A stretch of 64,000 nucleotides of DNA, from contig NZ_JAKNYM010000002.1 of assembly GCF_022865105.1 (NCBI RefSeq), positions 1,025,501-1,089,500 of the forward strand. The letters are read 5' to 3'. Below are positions 34,596-44,213 of the stretch, one piece after another; positions within the stretch are counted from its first letter, which is position 1, and each line of letters opens with the position of its first letter. The position numbers were made by a program, and so were the translations under genes. Under the pieces are notes generated by a model. That model did no database searches. It worked only from the letters and a program-made list of their open reading frames with translations, and had not been told where the DNA came from. Source of the DNA: Sphingomicrobium astaxanthinifaciens. GTDB taxonomy: Bacteria; Pseudomonadota; Alphaproteobacteria; Sphingomonadales; Sphingomonadaceae.

Positions 34596-35806
34596 GTGCG
34601 GCGCCGCTCAAGGGACTCAAGGTGCTCGATCTCAGCCGCGTGCTGGCGGGGCCGTGGTGCACCCAGTTGCTCGCCGACCTCGGCGCTGAGGTGATCAAGG
34701 TGGAAAAGCCCGGCGCGGGCGACGACACGCGCCACTGGGGGCCGCCGTGGCACGAGCATGAGGGCGAGCGGGTCGCCGCCTATTTCCTCGCCGCCAACCG
34801 CGGCAAGAAGAGCGTGGCGCTCGACTTTTCGACGCCGGAGGGGGCGGACGTGGTGCGCCAGATGGCCGCCGGCGTCGATGTGCTGGTCGAGAATTACAAG
34901 GTCGGCGGGCTCGCCAGATATGGCCTCGACGCCGCCAGCCTGCGCGCCGCCAACCCGAGGCTCGTCTACGCCTCGGTCACCGGTTTCGGGCAGGACGGGC
35001 CCTATGCTTCCCGCGCGGGCTACGACTATATCATCCAGGCGATGGGGGGCATGATGAGCCTCACCGGGCTGCCCGACGAGATGGAAAATGGGGGCCCCTT
35101 ACGCGTCGGCGTCGCCATCGCCGACATCTTCACCGGCATGTACACCGCCTCCGCGATCCTCGCCGCGCTGCACGAGCGCGAGCGCACGGGGCAGGGCGCG
35201 CACATCGACATGGCGCTGTTCGACACCCAGCTCGCGGTGCTCGCCAACCAGGCTTCCAACGCGCTGGTCTCGGGGCGCGACCCCGTGCGACAGGGCAACA
35301 GCCACCCCAATATCGTGCCCTACCAGCCCTTCATGGCGAGCGACCAGCCGCTGATCATCGCGGTCGGTAACGATCGGCAGTTCGCGCGGCTCGCCGCGCT
35401 TTGCGGCCACCCCGAATGGGCCGAGGACGAGCGCTTCGCCACCAACGCCGCGCGCGTCGCCCACCGCGAGGCGATCGTCGCCAAGGTCGGCGCGGTGATC
35501 GCCGACGCCCCCGCCGATCACTGGATGGAAAAGCTTCTCGAGGCGGGCATCCCCGCGGGGCCGATCAATTCCGTGAGCCAGGCGCTCGCCGACCCGCAGG
35601 CCGCGCATCGCGGCGCCGCGCAGCAGCGCGGGGCAGGCGCGCTCGGCGAGGTGCCGATGGTCGGTTCGCCGATCCGCCTCGATGGCGCGCGTGCCGATGC
35701 CGCGCTCGCCCCGCCCGCGCTGGGCGAACATAGCGAGGAAGTGCTCGCCGAACTGCTCGGCGCCGATCGCCTCGCGGCGCTGCGCGGGGCGGGGATCGTG
35801 GGCTAG
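34592..35806 (+). CDS. CaiB/BaiF family CoA-transferase
   Basis: This 404-residue family III CoA-transferase moves CoA between carboxylic acids. The N-terminal motif is LKVLDLSRVLAGPWCTQLLADLGAEVIKVE. The catalytic Asp is in HIDMALFDTQLAVLANQ (about residue 209 by count). SVTGFGQDGPYASRAGYD is also typical. I chose the ATG at 34592, 8 nt after GGAGG and overlapping the upstream stop. The acid substrate cannot be told. Confidence 0.9.
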   Translation: MSAAPLKGLKVLDLSRVLAGPWCTQLLADLGAEVIKVEKPGAGDDTRHWGPPWHEHEGERVAAYFLAANRGKKSVALDFSTPEGADVVRQMAAGVDVLVENYKVGGLARYGLDAASLRAANPRLVYASVTGFGQDGPYASRAGYDYIIQAMGGMMSLTGLPDEMENGGPLRVGVAIADIFTGMYTASAILAALHERERTGQGAHIDMALFDTQLAVLANQASNALVSGRDPVRQGNSHPNIVPYQPFMASDQPLIIAVGNDRQFARLAALCGHPEWAEDERFATNAARVAHREAIVAKVGAVIADAPADHWMEKLLEAGIPAGPINSVSQALADPQAAHRGAAQQRGAGALGEVPMVGSPIRLDGARADAALAPPALGEHSEEVLAELLGADRLAALRGAGIVG

Positions 35807-35859
35807 CCCTCTTCCTTCGCCGCCGCTGGCGCGACCCCGCCGGCCCGGCGCATCGGCGC

Positions 35860-36639
35860 CTAGCGGTCGAACTCGCTCTTCTTCTCGCCGTAGCGGTTCT
35901 TGAGGAAGCGGCCATGGCTCTCGAGCGCGTGGACGTCCTTGCGGGCCAGGCTCTCGCCCAGTTCCTCGAGCGCCTCGCGCCCCGAGCGCAGCCCGTCGGC
36001 GAGCCGCTGGTTGGCGGTCAGCCCCTCGTTGTCGCGGGTCAGCCGATAGCTTTCGGGGACCTGCTCGTAGCGCTCGATCAGGAGCGGGAGGTGCTGGCTC
36101 ATCAGCCGCCGCGCGTCGGCCACCTGCGGGTCGCCCGCATCGGCATTGTCGAGCAGCCGCGCCATCGCCTTGGCGCGCGCGCGCAGCGCATCGAGTTCGG
36201 CGCGGGCCACGGTGGGCAGGTCGCGGCGCGCCGCCGCGAGGAAGCGATCGAACCGCGCGACGAGGTCGGCATTGCCGATCCGCGCGCTGATCTCGCCCAT
36301 CGTCACCGCCGCCCGGCGGGGGAAGAAGGCGACGATCGCGGCAAGCCCGATGGCGATGCCGACCGCGGCGAGGAAGCCGAACAGCCCGATCGGCACGACC
36401 ATGCCGACGCCGATGGTCAGCAGGCTGACCACCCCGATCGCCAGCCCGGCGCGCACCAGCGCGTTGGTGAGGTCGCGCCCCATCTGCTCGAGGTCGCGGC
36501 GCCGCGTCGGGCTGTCGATCCCGCCGAGCACCCGGTCGGCGCGATCGAGCGCGGCGTTGGTGCGCTCCTGGACCGCGGGTAGCCGCTCCATCTCGCGCGC
36601 CTGCCGTTCAACCGCGGCAATTCCCTCCTCGATGCTCAT
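35860..36639 (-). CDS. XpaC-like membrane protein, TelA partner
   Basis: This 259-residue protein has two adjacent membrane helices (ALVRAGLAIGVVSLLTIGVGM, GLFGFLAAVGIAIGLAAIVAF, ~60-105) and a helical cytoplasmic C-terminal half. The layout and its place directly downstream of telA suggest the XpaC/5-bromo-4-chloroindolyl-phosphate hydrolysis family, which is commonly paired with TelA. Biochemical function is unknown; envelope stress is a frequent proposal. It starts 13 nt after telA stops. Confidence 0.65.
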   Translation of the reverse strand: MSIEEGIAAVERQAREMERLPAVQERTNAALDRADRVLGGIDSPTRRRDLEQMGRDLTNALVRAGLAIGVVSLLTIGVGMVVPIGLFGFLAAVGIAIGLAAIVAFFPRRAAVTMGEISARIGNADLVARFDRFLAAARRDLPTVARAELDALRARAKAMARLLDNADAGDPQVADARRLMSQHLPLLIERYEQVPESYRLTRDNEGLTANQRLADGLRSGREALEELGESLARKDVHALESHGRFLKNRYGEKKSEFDR

Positions 36640-36652
36640 CGCCGGTCCCGTC

Positions 36653-37855
36653 CTATTCGAGCGCCTCGAAGGGCGATTTCTGCGCCTCGAGCTTGGCCTG
36701 CTCGACCCCTTCGGCGCGCGCGATATAGCCCTTCGACTTCTCGACCTCGCCCTCGAGCACGTCGACCGTCTGCTTCATGTTGCCGAGCGCGGTCAGCTTG
36801 AACTGGTCGATCTGGTCCATCGTGTCGTAGATGTTCTGGAAGGCGCGTTGGAGCGTCTCGAGCGGGATCGTCGAGCTGGCCGCCTGTTCGTGGATCGCGG
36901 CGGTGTTCGACTTGAGCAGTTCGCCGGTCGAATCGATCATCCCCGCGGTGGTCTGGTTGAGCGCGGTGATCTGGCCGAGCACCAGCTTCTGGTTGCTCAT
37001 CGCCTGCGCCACCGTGACCGCGGTGCGTAGCGCGGCGACCGTGGTGGTGGAGGCGCGGTCGACCCCCTTCACCAGCTCGACATTGTTCTTCTTGACGAGG
37101 TCGAGCGCGAGATAGCCCTGCACCGTGACCGCCATCTGCGTGAGCAGGTCCTGCGTGCGCTGGCGGGTATAGAAGAGCGCGCTCTCGCGGATCGCCTTGG
37201 CCTTGGCGGGATCGGTCGCGTCGAGTTCGTTGGCCTTGGCCTCGAGCGCGGCATCGAGCTGCTTGGAGATGTGGATCATCTGCTCGAGCTTGTGCATCGT
37301 CTTCCACAGTCCGGCGCGCTCAGTATCGATCGCGGCATTGTCCATCAGCAGCTCGTCCTTGCCGTTGCCGAGCCGCTCGAGGATCGCGCTGATGTGGCTC
37401 TGCGCGGAGCGATACTTGTCGAAATAGCGGTTCACCCGCTTGCCGAAGGGGATGATGCCGAGGAGCTTGCGGCTGGTGAACATCTTCGAATTTTCGGACG
37501 GGTCGAGTTCCTCGACCGTCTGCCGCAGCTTGGTGAGGTCGGCGCCGATCCCGGTGTCGGCGTCGATCGCCTTGACCGGGCGGTCGAGGAAGCGCGAGGA
37601 GGCGCCCGCCGCCTCGGCGATCTCGCGGCGTCCCATCGCGGTCAACTGGTCGACCTTCTTGCCGAACTCGGGGCTGTTGGCATCGAGCGCGGCAAGCTCC
37701 TCGACAAAGCTGTCCACCTTGCTGTCGAGCTGGGTGCGCTCCTCGTCCTTGAGCGGGACCAGCCCCGCCGCCTGCTGGGTGCTCAGCGGCTGCAACGCCT
37801 CGGGCGGGTCGAGGTTGATCTTGGTCGGCGTCTGCGTTTCGGTCTGGGTGGCCAT
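36653..37855 (-). CDS. telA: TelA/KlaA toxic-anion-resistance family protein
   Basis: This is a 400-residue cytoplasmic, almost fully helical protein of the TelA family (tellurite-resistance annotation; real role likely envelope stress). Recognisable blocks: LLGIIPFGKRVNRYFDKYRSAQSHI, LWKTMHKLEQMI and ALRTAVTVAQAMSNQKLVLGQI. I chose the ATG at 37855 after GAGGGA. An upstream in-frame extension is poor. It forms an operon with the XpaC-like gene. Confidence 0.88.
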   Translation of the reverse strand: MATQTETQTPTKINLDPPEALQPLSTQQAAGLVPLKDEERTQLDSKVDSFVEELAALDANSPEFGKKVDQLTAMGRREIAEAAGASSRFLDRPVKAIDADTGIGADLTKLRQTVEELDPSENSKMFTSRKLLGIIPFGKRVNRYFDKYRSAQSHISAILERLGNGKDELLMDNAAIDTERAGLWKTMHKLEQMIHISKQLDAALEAKANELDATDPAKAKAIRESALFYTRQRTQDLLTQMAVTVQGYLALDLVKKNNVELVKGVDRASTTTVAALRTAVTVAQAMSNQKLVLGQITALNQTTAGMIDSTGELLKSNTAAIHEQAASSTIPLETLQRAFQNIYDTMDQIDQFKLTALGNMKQTVDVLEGEVEKSKGYIARAEGVEQAKLEAQKSPFEALE

Positions 37856-38091
37856 GAAATCCCTCTTTTGCGGCGCTTGCCTGGTGTCGTCGGCGAAGGT
37901 GACCCATGCGGGCCGGACAAGGCAAGCCATAAAGACTGTATTATTCATGTAGGACGCTCGGGCCCGCGCGGCAAGGGCGCCCCCGCGGGGCGATGGGGGT
38001 TACGCGGCGTTAACCATGTCATTCAAGGCTTCGCTCACCATCCGCTTGCTATGGGGTGATCCGATTGGGACACGGCCGGGAGGCGACGGGC

Positions 38092-39438
38092 ATGCGCAAG
38101 CTGCTGAACAGAGTATGGAATGACGAGCGCGGCAACGTGCTCGTGGTGATGGGGGCGACGCTGCCGCTGTTCATCGGCGCGGCGGGGCTGGCCACCGACA
38201 CGATCCAGTGGACGCTGTGGAAGCGCCAGTTGCAGCGCGCGGCGGATTCGGCGGCGATCGCCGGGGTCTACGAGCGCGTCCAGGTCAAGGACGACAAGGA
38301 CAAGGTTGAGGCCGCGGTCGACAAGGACCTCGCGCTCAACCACCACACGGGGATCCCGCTGTCGTCGGGCTATCCCGAGGTCGACCTGCTGGCCGACGAT
38401 GGCGACCAGACGCTGCGCGTCTACGTCAAGCTGTCGGTCGCGCGGCCGCTGTCGTTCAGCGGCATGTTCATGAGCGACCCGCCCGAGATCCAGGCCGAAT
38501 CTATCGCCGCCTCGGTGCCGGGCACCGACGATTATTGCGTCATCAGCCTCGAGGACACCTCGACCACCGGGATTACCGGGTCGGGCAATGCCGGGGTCGA
38601 GATGGACTGCGGGATGATCACCAACTCGACCGCCGCCAACTCGGCGATCGCGAAGGGCAATGTGACGATGAGGGCGAGCGTCATCGCCAGCGTCGGTGGC
38701 ATCCAGGAATCGGACAATTGGGTGGTCGACAAATATGACCCCTATGTCTCGAAGATGAAGGACCCCTATGGCGACGTGAACCCCGATCCCAACGACATGA
38801 ACTGCACCGCGCAGAAAGTCGTCGTCCAAGGGGGGAAGAACACCACGACCACCGCCGCGCCGGTACTCAACGCCAGCTTCGACTTCGTCAATTCTAAGAC
38901 CAGCGGCGGCGACCCGATCAACTGTTTCTCGTCGATCGACGTGCAGCCGGGCGACACCATCAACCTGCCGCCCGGTGTCTATTATGTCGACGGCGGAAAC
39001 GCGAGGGTGCAGGGCAAGCTCACCGGCAAGGATGTCACCATCGTCCTGACCAATTCGAACACGTCGACGACCGCGCCGATCGGTACCTTCGACATGAACG
39101 CGGGGGCGGAAATGACGCTGTCGGCGCCGAGCAGCGGCGACTGGGCGGGGCTCGCGATCTTCCAGGACCGGCGGGCGGTCAACAAGAACAAGCTCAACCC
39201 CAACAAGATCAACGGCGGCTCGACCGGGATCATCGAGGGGGTGCTCTACTTCCCCAACCAGGGGCTGGCCTACAACGGCAACGGCACGAGCAGCTTCATC
39301 TGCACCCGGATCGTCGCGCGCCGCGTCGAATTCTCGGGCAACAACTCGACCGGCAACACCAACAAGTTCGAGAAGGACTGCGCGCACATGGGGATCCCCA
39401 CCTTCGAAGGCGGACGGCTGATCCGACTGGTAGCCTGA
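38092..39438 (+). CDS. TadG-like Flp pilus assembly protein
   Basis: This 448-residue protein begins with the Tad N-terminal hydrophobic helix after a short basic stretch (RVWNDERGNVLVVMGATLPLFIGAAGLATDTIQW, residues 7-40), typical of TadG pseudopilins. The long C-terminal part is Thr/Asn-rich and beta-like, with six cysteines. The start at 38092 follows GGGAGGC. It is followed by two TadE-like genes in one operon. No Tad secretion ATPase or prepilin peptidase is in the window. Confidence 0.82.
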   Translation: MRKLLNRVWNDERGNVLVVMGATLPLFIGAAGLATDTIQWTLWKRQLQRAADSAAIAGVYERVQVKDDKDKVEAAVDKDLALNHHTGIPLSSGYPEVDLLADDGDQTLRVYVKLSVARPLSFSGMFMSDPPEIQAESIAASVPGTDDYCVISLEDTSTTGITGSGNAGVEMDCGMITNSTAANSAIAKGNVTMRASVIASVGGIQESDNWVVDKYDPYVSKMKDPYGDVNPDPNDMNCTAQKVVVQGGKNTTTTAAPVLNASFDFVNSKTSGGDPINCFSSIDVQPGDTINLPPGVYYVDGGNARVQGKLTGKDVTIVLTNSNTSTTAPIGTFDMNAGAEMTLSAPSSGDWAGLAIFQDRRAVNKNKLNPNKINGGSTGIIEGVLYFPNQGLAYNGNGTSSFICTRIVARRVEFSGNNSTGNTNKFEKDCAHMGIPTFEGGRLIRLVA

Positions 39439-39439
39439 C

Positions 39440-39970
39440 ATGATCCACAAGATCCACGCGATGCTCGCCGACAGGCGCGGTTCGGCCACCATCGAGCTGG
39501 CGCTGTGCGCGCCGGTGATGGCGCTGATGGTGGTCGGCGTCGTCGACCTGTCGATGGCCTACAGCCGCAAGCTGGCGATCGAGCAGGGCGCGCAGCGCGC
39601 GATCGAAAAGGTGATGCAGACCACCACCACCGAGACCGTCCACGGCACGCTCGGCAAGGAGGCCGCCGCCGCCGCGCAGGTGCCCGAGGACCAGGTGACG
39701 GTCAGCTACGTACGCGAATGCGACGGCACCGACAGCGACATCAGCGCCGCCGTGGCCGCGGTGCAGGCGCAGCTCGACGCCGGCAAGGCGTGGTCGGAAA
39801 TCGACACCTCGGCGATGGATTGCCCGAGCGGCACCTCGCTCGAGCGCCGCTATCTCACCGTGACCATCGTCGACGATTTCGAACCGGTCATCAATCCCAG
39901 CTACGTCGGCATCGCCTCGAAGGACGGCAAGTTCCCGATCACCGTTGAAACAGGGATCCGCACGCAATGA
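39440..39970 (+). CDS. TadE/TadF-like pseudopilin
   Basis: This 176-residue pseudopilin has the TadE N-terminal segment RRGSATIELALCAPVMALMVVGVVDLSMAYS (residues 12-42): a small-residue motif, a conserved Glu and one membrane helix. A soluble domain with two cysteines follows. It starts 1 nt after tadG and overlaps the next TadE by 4 nt. Confidence 0.85.
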   Translation: MIHKIHAMLADRRGSATIELALCAPVMALMVVGVVDLSMAYSRKLAIEQGAQRAIEKVMQTTTTETVHGTLGKEAAAAAQVPEDQVTVSYVRECDGTDSDISAAVAAVQAQLDAGKAWSEIDTSAMDCPSGTSLERRYLTVTIVDDFEPVINPSYVGIASKDGKFPITVETGIRTQ

Positions 39971-40365
39971 TCAAGCGCTTCATCAAGCGGCTCGGCCGAC
40001 GCGAAGAGGGTGCCGCGGCGATCGAACTCGCCTTCGCGCTGCCGATCTTCATCATCCTCCTGTGGATGGTGGTGCAGATGGGGCTGGTCATGCGCGCGGT
40101 CGCGGGGATGCAGCACGCGCTCGGCGAGGGCGCGCGGCTGGCGACCATCTATCCGACCCCGACCAAGACCGACATCACCAACGAGATCAACCGCCGCGTC
40201 TACGGCATCGGCCCCGGCAATTTCACCATTGCCGAGCCGACCTACAACAACATCGGCGGCTATGTGGACCTCGAGGTGACCTACAACCAGAAGACCGACC
40301 TGCTGTTTCTGCCCGGCCCCGATATCTCGCTGTCGCGCAACAAGCGGGTCTATGTCGCCAACTAG
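39967..40365 (+). CDS. TadE-like pseudopilin (second)
   Basis: This 132-residue TadE family protein starts with a short basic stretch and EEGAAAIELAFALPIFIILLWMVVQMG, the usual Glu-containing processing region plus membrane helix. The C-terminal domain is small (DIEVTYNQKTDLLFLP-like strands). It overlaps the previous gene by 4 nt. It converges on the enoyl-CoA hydratase gene with a 6-nt gap. Confidence 0.85.
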   Translation: MIKRFIKRLGRREEGAAAIELAFALPIFIILLWMVVQMGLVMRAVAGMQHALGEGARLATIYPTPTKTDITNEINRRVYGIGPGNFTIAEPTYNNIGGYVDLEVTYNQKTDLLFLPGPDISLSRNKRVYVAN

Positions 40366-40371
40366 CCGCGG

Positions 40372-41166
40372 CTAGGAGCGGTCGCCGCCACCCCCGTCGC
40401 CGCCGCCGCTGCGCGCGGCGAAGAAGGCGGCGATGGCGCCCTTGAGTTCATCGGAGGCGAGGCGTTCGGCGAACTTGCCGTTCTCGAGGTCCATCCGCTG
40501 CAGGAGCGCCTCGCGGTCGGCGCGCCGCAGCAGCGCCTGCGTGAGCCGCACCGCCTCGGGCGGGCGCGACAGCAAGAGCGCCGCCACCTTCTCGCCCATC
40601 GCCTCGAGTTCATCCGCCGGGGCGACATGGCTCGCCAGCCCGATCGCCTTGGCCTCGGCCGCCGAGAAACCCTCGCCCAGCAGCAGGTAGCGCGCCGCCG
40701 CGCGCCGCCCCGCCAGTTCGGGCAGGAGCAGGCTCGAGGCCGCCTCGGGCACCAGCCCAAGCTCGGTGAAGGGCATCTTGAAGCGCGCCGCCTCGCTCAC
40801 CACCACGAGGTCGCAGTGGAACAGCATGGTCGTGCCGATCCCGATCGCATTGCCCTGCACCCGGGCGAGGATCGGCACCACATTGTTGGCGAGCGCGCGC
40901 AGGAAGCGCCACACCGGCACGTCGCTGTGGCTGCCCGGCTGCGGCATTTCCTGGAGGAAATCCATCAGGTCGTTGCCCGCGGTGAAGTCCTCGCCCTCGC
41001 CCGACAGGGTGATGAGGCGGGTCGCCGCTTCCTCCGCGTTGGCCGCCTCGATCGCGTCCGCCATCGCGTCATACATGGCGATCGTGATGGCGTTGCGCCG
41101 CTCGGGACGCGCCAGCCGGATGTCGAGCCGACCGTCCTGCTTGCTGATCCTGATATGCTCGCTCAT
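40372..41166 (-). CDS. enoyl-CoA hydratase/isomerase family protein
   Basis: This 264-residue crotonase-fold protein has the oxyanion-hole regions at SGEGEDFTAGNDLMDF and AVQGNAIGIGTTMLFHCDLVV (GNAIGIG) and PFTELGLVPEAASSLLLPELAG. In true hydratases two glutamates act as catalysts; the Glu in FTELGLVPEAAS is present. I used the second of two adjacent Met codons because AGGA is 5-6 nt before it. The substrate is unknown. A Gly/Asp-rich tail ends the protein. Confidence 0.85.
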   Translation of the reverse strand: MSEHIRISKQDGRLDIRLARPERRNAITIAMYDAMADAIEAANAEEAATRLITLSGEGEDFTAGNDLMDFLQEMPQPGSHSDVPVWRFLRALANNVVPILARVQGNAIGIGTTMLFHCDLVVVSEAARFKMPFTELGLVPEAASSLLLPELAGRRAAARYLLLGEGFSAAEAKAIGLASHVAPADELEAMGEKVAALLLSRPPEAVRLTQALLRRADREALLQRMDLENGKFAERLASDELKGAIAAFFAARSGGGDGGGGDRS

Positions 41167-41252
41167 CATTTTCCTTTCTGGCCGGGTGACGGCGCGTGTC
41201 GCTTTGGCTATCGGATAGCCGAAACCTGCGCCACCCCGAGGGAGCCATTGCC

Positions 41253-41906
41253 ATGAAATTCTTCGCCGACACCGCCGACATCGACGCGATCAAGGAGTTG
41301 GCCGACACCGGCCTGCTCGACGGCGTCACCACCAACCCCTCGCTGATCAAGAAGTCGGGGCGCGACATCATCGAGGTGACCAGGGAAATCTGCACGCTGA
41401 CCGACGGTCCGGTCTCGGCCGAAGTGGTCGCCACCGAGCATGGCGAGATGATGCGCGAGGCCGAGGTGCTGCGCAAGATCGCCGACAATATCGCGATCAA
41501 GGTGCCGCTGACGCGCGATGGGTTGAAGACCTGCAAGGCGCTCACCGGCGACGGCACGATGGTCAACGTGACGCTGTGCTTCTCGGCCAACCAGGCGCTG
41601 CTCGCGGCCAAGGCGGGGGCCAGCTTCATCTCCCCCTTCGTCGGGCGGCATGACGACGTCGGCTATCCGGGTATCGAACTCATCGCCGACATCCGGCTCA
41701 TCTACGACAATTACGATTTCGACACCGAGATCCTCGTCGCGAGCGTGCGCAACCCGGTGCATATCCACGATTCGGCCAAGCTCGGCGCCGACGTCATGAC
41801 CGCCCCCCCCGAGGTGATCTGGAAGATGTTCAACCATCCGCTTACCGACAAGGGGCTGGCCGCCTTCCTCAAGGACTGGGAAGCGACCGGGCAGACGATC
41901 GGCTGA
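41253..41906 (+). CDS. small transaldolase / fructose-6-phosphate aldolase family
   Basis: This 217-residue TIM-barrel enzyme of the TalC/Fsa small-transaldolase type starts [16 protein letters not shown], with [11 protein letters not shown] and the Schiff-base lysine in [23 protein letters not shown] and [13 protein letters not shown] follow. Most alphaproteobacterial members act as transaldolase in the pentose phosphate pathway. The ATG at 41253 follows GAGGGAG. Confidence 0.92.
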   Translation: MKFFADTADIDAIKELADTGLLDGVTTNPSLIKKSGRDIIEVTREICTLTDGPVSAEVVATEHGEMMREAEVLRKIADNIAIKVPLTRDGLKTCKALTGDGTMVNVTLCFSANQALLAAKAGASFISPFVGRHDDVGYPGIELIADIRLIYDNYDFDTEILVASVRNPVHIHDSAKLGADVMTAPPEVIWKMFNHPLTDKGLAAFLKDWEATGQTIG

Positions 41907-41983
41907 GCATGGCGGGGGCGCCAAGCGGTGAAAAATCGCGCCGCCCTATCTCGCTCTTAACCCTTCTGGGGTAGAAGGGGCCC

Positions 41984-42541
41984 ATGGCAGAAGTGATTCG
42001 CTTCGAGGATCGGGCGCTGAAGAGCCTGCGCGACCGTCTCGGCGCCGCCGAGGTGGCGCGCGACGACGCGATCGCGTTCGCGCGCGGCCATGCCGGCGCG
42101 ACCGCCTCGATCCACCATGCCGCGCTGTCGCTGATGCGGTGCGAGACAGTGCCCGCGCTGTTCGATACCATCGTCCACGACTGGGCACGGCTGCTCGAGG
42201 TCGACCATGCCGCGGTCGCACTCAAAGCGGGCGGCAAGGCCTATCGCATCGATCATGCGGGCAACCACCGGCTCGAGCCCGCGTGGATCACCCGCGCGAT
42301 GGGGCTGGGCAAGGTGCAGATGCGCGCCACCAACCATGGCGACCCGCTGTTCGGCCGCGCCGCGGCGGCGATCCGCACCGAGGCGCTCATTCCCTTCGAG
42401 GCCGAGAAGGGCCGCCTCGCCGGGCTCATCCTCCTCGGGCAGGAAGACAGGCTGCCGCTCGACGGGGCGCATGGCGCCAAGCTCCTCGCCTTTCTCGGCG
42501 AGACCCTCGGCGCGATGCTGGTGCGGTGCAGCCGGGGCTGA
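41984..42541 (+). CDS. DUF484 family protein
   Basis: This 185-residue GAF-like protein of the DUF484 family carries the N-terminal helix (RFEDRALKSLRDRLGAAEVARDD) and the core LIPFEAEKGRLAGLILLGQED. It has no known function but sits directly upstream of xerC in many proteobacteria, as here. The two genes overlap by 16 nt. Confidence 0.88.
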   Translation: MAEVIRFEDRALKSLRDRLGAAEVARDDAIAFARGHAGATASIHHAALSLMRCETVPALFDTIVHDWARLLEVDHAAVALKAGGKAYRIDHAGNHRLEPAWITRAMGLGKVQMRATNHGDPLFGRAAAAIRTEALIPFEAEKGRLAGLILLGQEDRLPLDGAHGAKLLAFLGETLGAMLVRCSRG

Positions 42542-43452
42542 ACGCCCACCCCGCGCGCGCGACCGTCGTGCGCTGGGCCACGCATCTCGAGAACGACCGC
42601 CGCCTGAGCGCGCACACGGTGCGCGCCTATCGCGCTACCGGCTTTCGCTTCGTCGACTTTCTCGGGCGCCATCGCGGCGAGGAGATCGGCAAGTTCGCGC
42701 TGCTCTCGCTCGCGGCGGTCGACCTGCGGGCCTTCCTTGCACAGCGGCGCAGCGAGGGCCTCGGTGCCGCCTCGGCGGCGCGCGAGCTGTCGGCGGTGCG
42801 CAATTTCCTCAAATGGGTCGCGATCGAGGCGGGCGAGCCGCCGCGCGTGCCCACCACCCGCGCGCCCAAGCGACCGCGCACGCTGCCGCGCCCCTCGAGC
42901 CCGGCCGACGTCGAGGCGCTCGGGCAGAGCGCCCGCGCGGCCGCCTCGGCGCCGTGGGTGGGCAAGCGCGATCTCGCGATCCTGCTTCTCCTCTATGGCG
43001 CGGGGCTGCGAATCGCCGAGGCGATGGCGCTCGACGCGGCGCAGCTGCCGGTGGGCGAGACGATCCGCGTGACCGGCAAGGGGGGCAAGCCGCGCGTGGT
43101 GCCGATCGTGCCCGCGGTGGCCGAGGCGATCGCCGACTATGCGCGCGCCTGTCCGTGGCCGCTGGGCGCGGGCGACCCGCTGTTTCGCGGGGTGCGCGGG
43201 GGGCGGCTGTCGGCCGACCTCGTGCGCCGCGCGGTGCGCAACGCGCGCGCCGAGCTGGGGTTGCCCGACAGCCTCACGCCGCACGCGCTGCGGCACAGCT
43301 TTGCCAGCCACCTGCTCGCCGCCGGGACCGACCTGCGTTCGCTGCAGGAACTGCTCGGCCATGCCAGCCTGTCCTCGACCCAGATCTACACCAGCGTCGA
43401 TGCCGCGCGGCTGCTCGACGTCTATCGCCACGCGCATCCGCGCGGGCGCTGA
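42526..43452 (+). CDS. xerC: XerC, tyrosine site-specific recombinase
   Basis: This 308-residue recombinase works with XerD at dif to resolve chromosome dimers. An N-terminal SAM-like domain (SAHTVRAYRATGFRFVDFL) precedes the catalytic domain with Arg in GAGLRIAEAM, Lys in GKGGKPR, HALRHSFASHLL (H-x2-R), LLGHASLSSTQIYTSV with the tyrosine nucleophile. The GTG at 42526 is the best start, since there is no in-frame ATG near and it gives standard length; it overlaps DUF484 by 16 nt. Confidence 0.9.
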   Translation: MQPGLNAHPARATVVRWATHLENDRRLSAHTVRAYRATGFRFVDFLGRHRGEEIGKFALLSLAAVDLRAFLAQRRSEGLGAASAARELSAVRNFLKWVAIEAGEPPRVPTTRAPKRPRTLPRPSSPADVEALGQSARAAASAPWVGKRDLAILLLLYGAGLRIAEAMALDAAQLPVGETIRVTGKGGKPRVVPIVPAVAEAIADYARACPWPLGAGDPLFRGVRGGRLSADLVRRAVRNARAELGLPDSLTPHALRHSFASHLLAAGTDLRSLQELLGHASLSSTQIYTSVDAARLLDVYRHAHPRGR

Positions 43453-43461
43453 GCGTGCCGC

Positions 43462-43866
43462 TCACTCGGTCGCCATCTGCAGCAGCTCGATCTCGCGGCG
43501 CAACCGCTGCAACTCCATCTCGTAGAGCCGCGAACAGTCGAGTCGCCGTGGCTGCCGCCCGAGCGGGAGGGTCATGCGGACATAGCCCGTGACCTGGTCC
43601 TCGCGCCCGTCGACGCGGTGGTTCCACGGCCCGACATAGGGGTCGCGGTAATTGCCCGTCGAGCCGACCGCCCCGACATCGAGATAGGCGCCGTTGGCGT
43701 TCATGCTCTGGCGGCACCGGGTGCCGTTCTGGGTCTCGATCACGTCTTCCCCGCCGGGACCGCGCGGCGGCGCGGGCAGGTAGACATGTTGCGCCGCGAG
43801 CGGCTCAGCCGCCACGAGCGCGACGAGGCAGGCGACGCGCGACAAGCGTCGAGCAGATGCGAGCAT
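43462..43866 (-). CDS. exported protein of unknown function (third gene of secreted cluster)
   Basis: This 134-residue protein has a signal peptide (MLASARRLSRVACLVALVAAEPLAAQ) and a mature part with NGTRCRQSMNANGAYLDVGAVGSTGNY and a helical end (LDCSRLYEMELQRLRREIELLQ). The start has GGAGAG 6 nt upstream, but it lies inside the end of the previous gene (62-nt overlap). It may be part of a surface or fimbrial-like unit with the two upstream genes. Confidence 0.68.
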   Translation of the reverse strand: MLASARRLSRVACLVALVAAEPLAAQHVYLPAPPRGPGGEDVIETQNGTRCRQSMNANGAYLDVGAVGSTGNYRDPYVGPWNHRVDGREDQVTGYVRMTLPLGRQPRRLDCSRLYEMELQRLRREIELLQMATE

Positions 43867-44209
43867 AGAGGCTCTCCTCGGGTTGGGGGGCACGCGCTGC
43901 GCAGACGCGAACGCGGCGCGTCTCGCCGGGCGCGAGGCCGTCGACGATGACCAGCACGCGGCGCTGGCGCCCGCCGCCGAGCCGGGTGGTCGCGGGCAGG
44001 ATGGCGAGCCGCGCCGCCGGGGTCACCCCGTCGGCCTCATAGCCGTGCAGTTCGAAGGTCTGGGCGGTGCGATAGGCATTGCGCAGCTGGAGGTAGAACC
44101 CCTTGCGCGGCCCGTCGGTCACCCCGGTCTTGGCGAGCGGGCCGAACGAGGTCGCGGCACCCGGCGCGGCGATTGCCGCCAGTGCGAGGGCGAACAGGAG
44201 CGCGCGCAT
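43805..44209 (-). CDS. exported protein resembling a fimbrial chaperone fragment
   Basis: This 134-residue protein has a signal peptide (MRALLFALALAAIAAPGAA) and a mostly beta domain (GFYLQLRNAYRTAQTFELHGYEADGV ... RQRRVLVIVDGLAPGETRRVRVCA). The last part looks like the Ig-like strand pattern of pilus chaperones, but it is only half their size. It starts 4 nt after the spore-coat-U-like gene and overlaps the next by 62 nt. Confidence 0.6.
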   Translation of the reverse strand: MRALLFALALAAIAAPGAATSFGPLAKTGVTDGPRKGFYLQLRNAYRTAQTFELHGYEADGVTPAARLAILPATTRLGGGRQRRVLVIVDGLAPGETRRVRVCAARAPQPEESLYARICSTLVARRLPRRARGG

Positions 44210-44213
44210 CGGC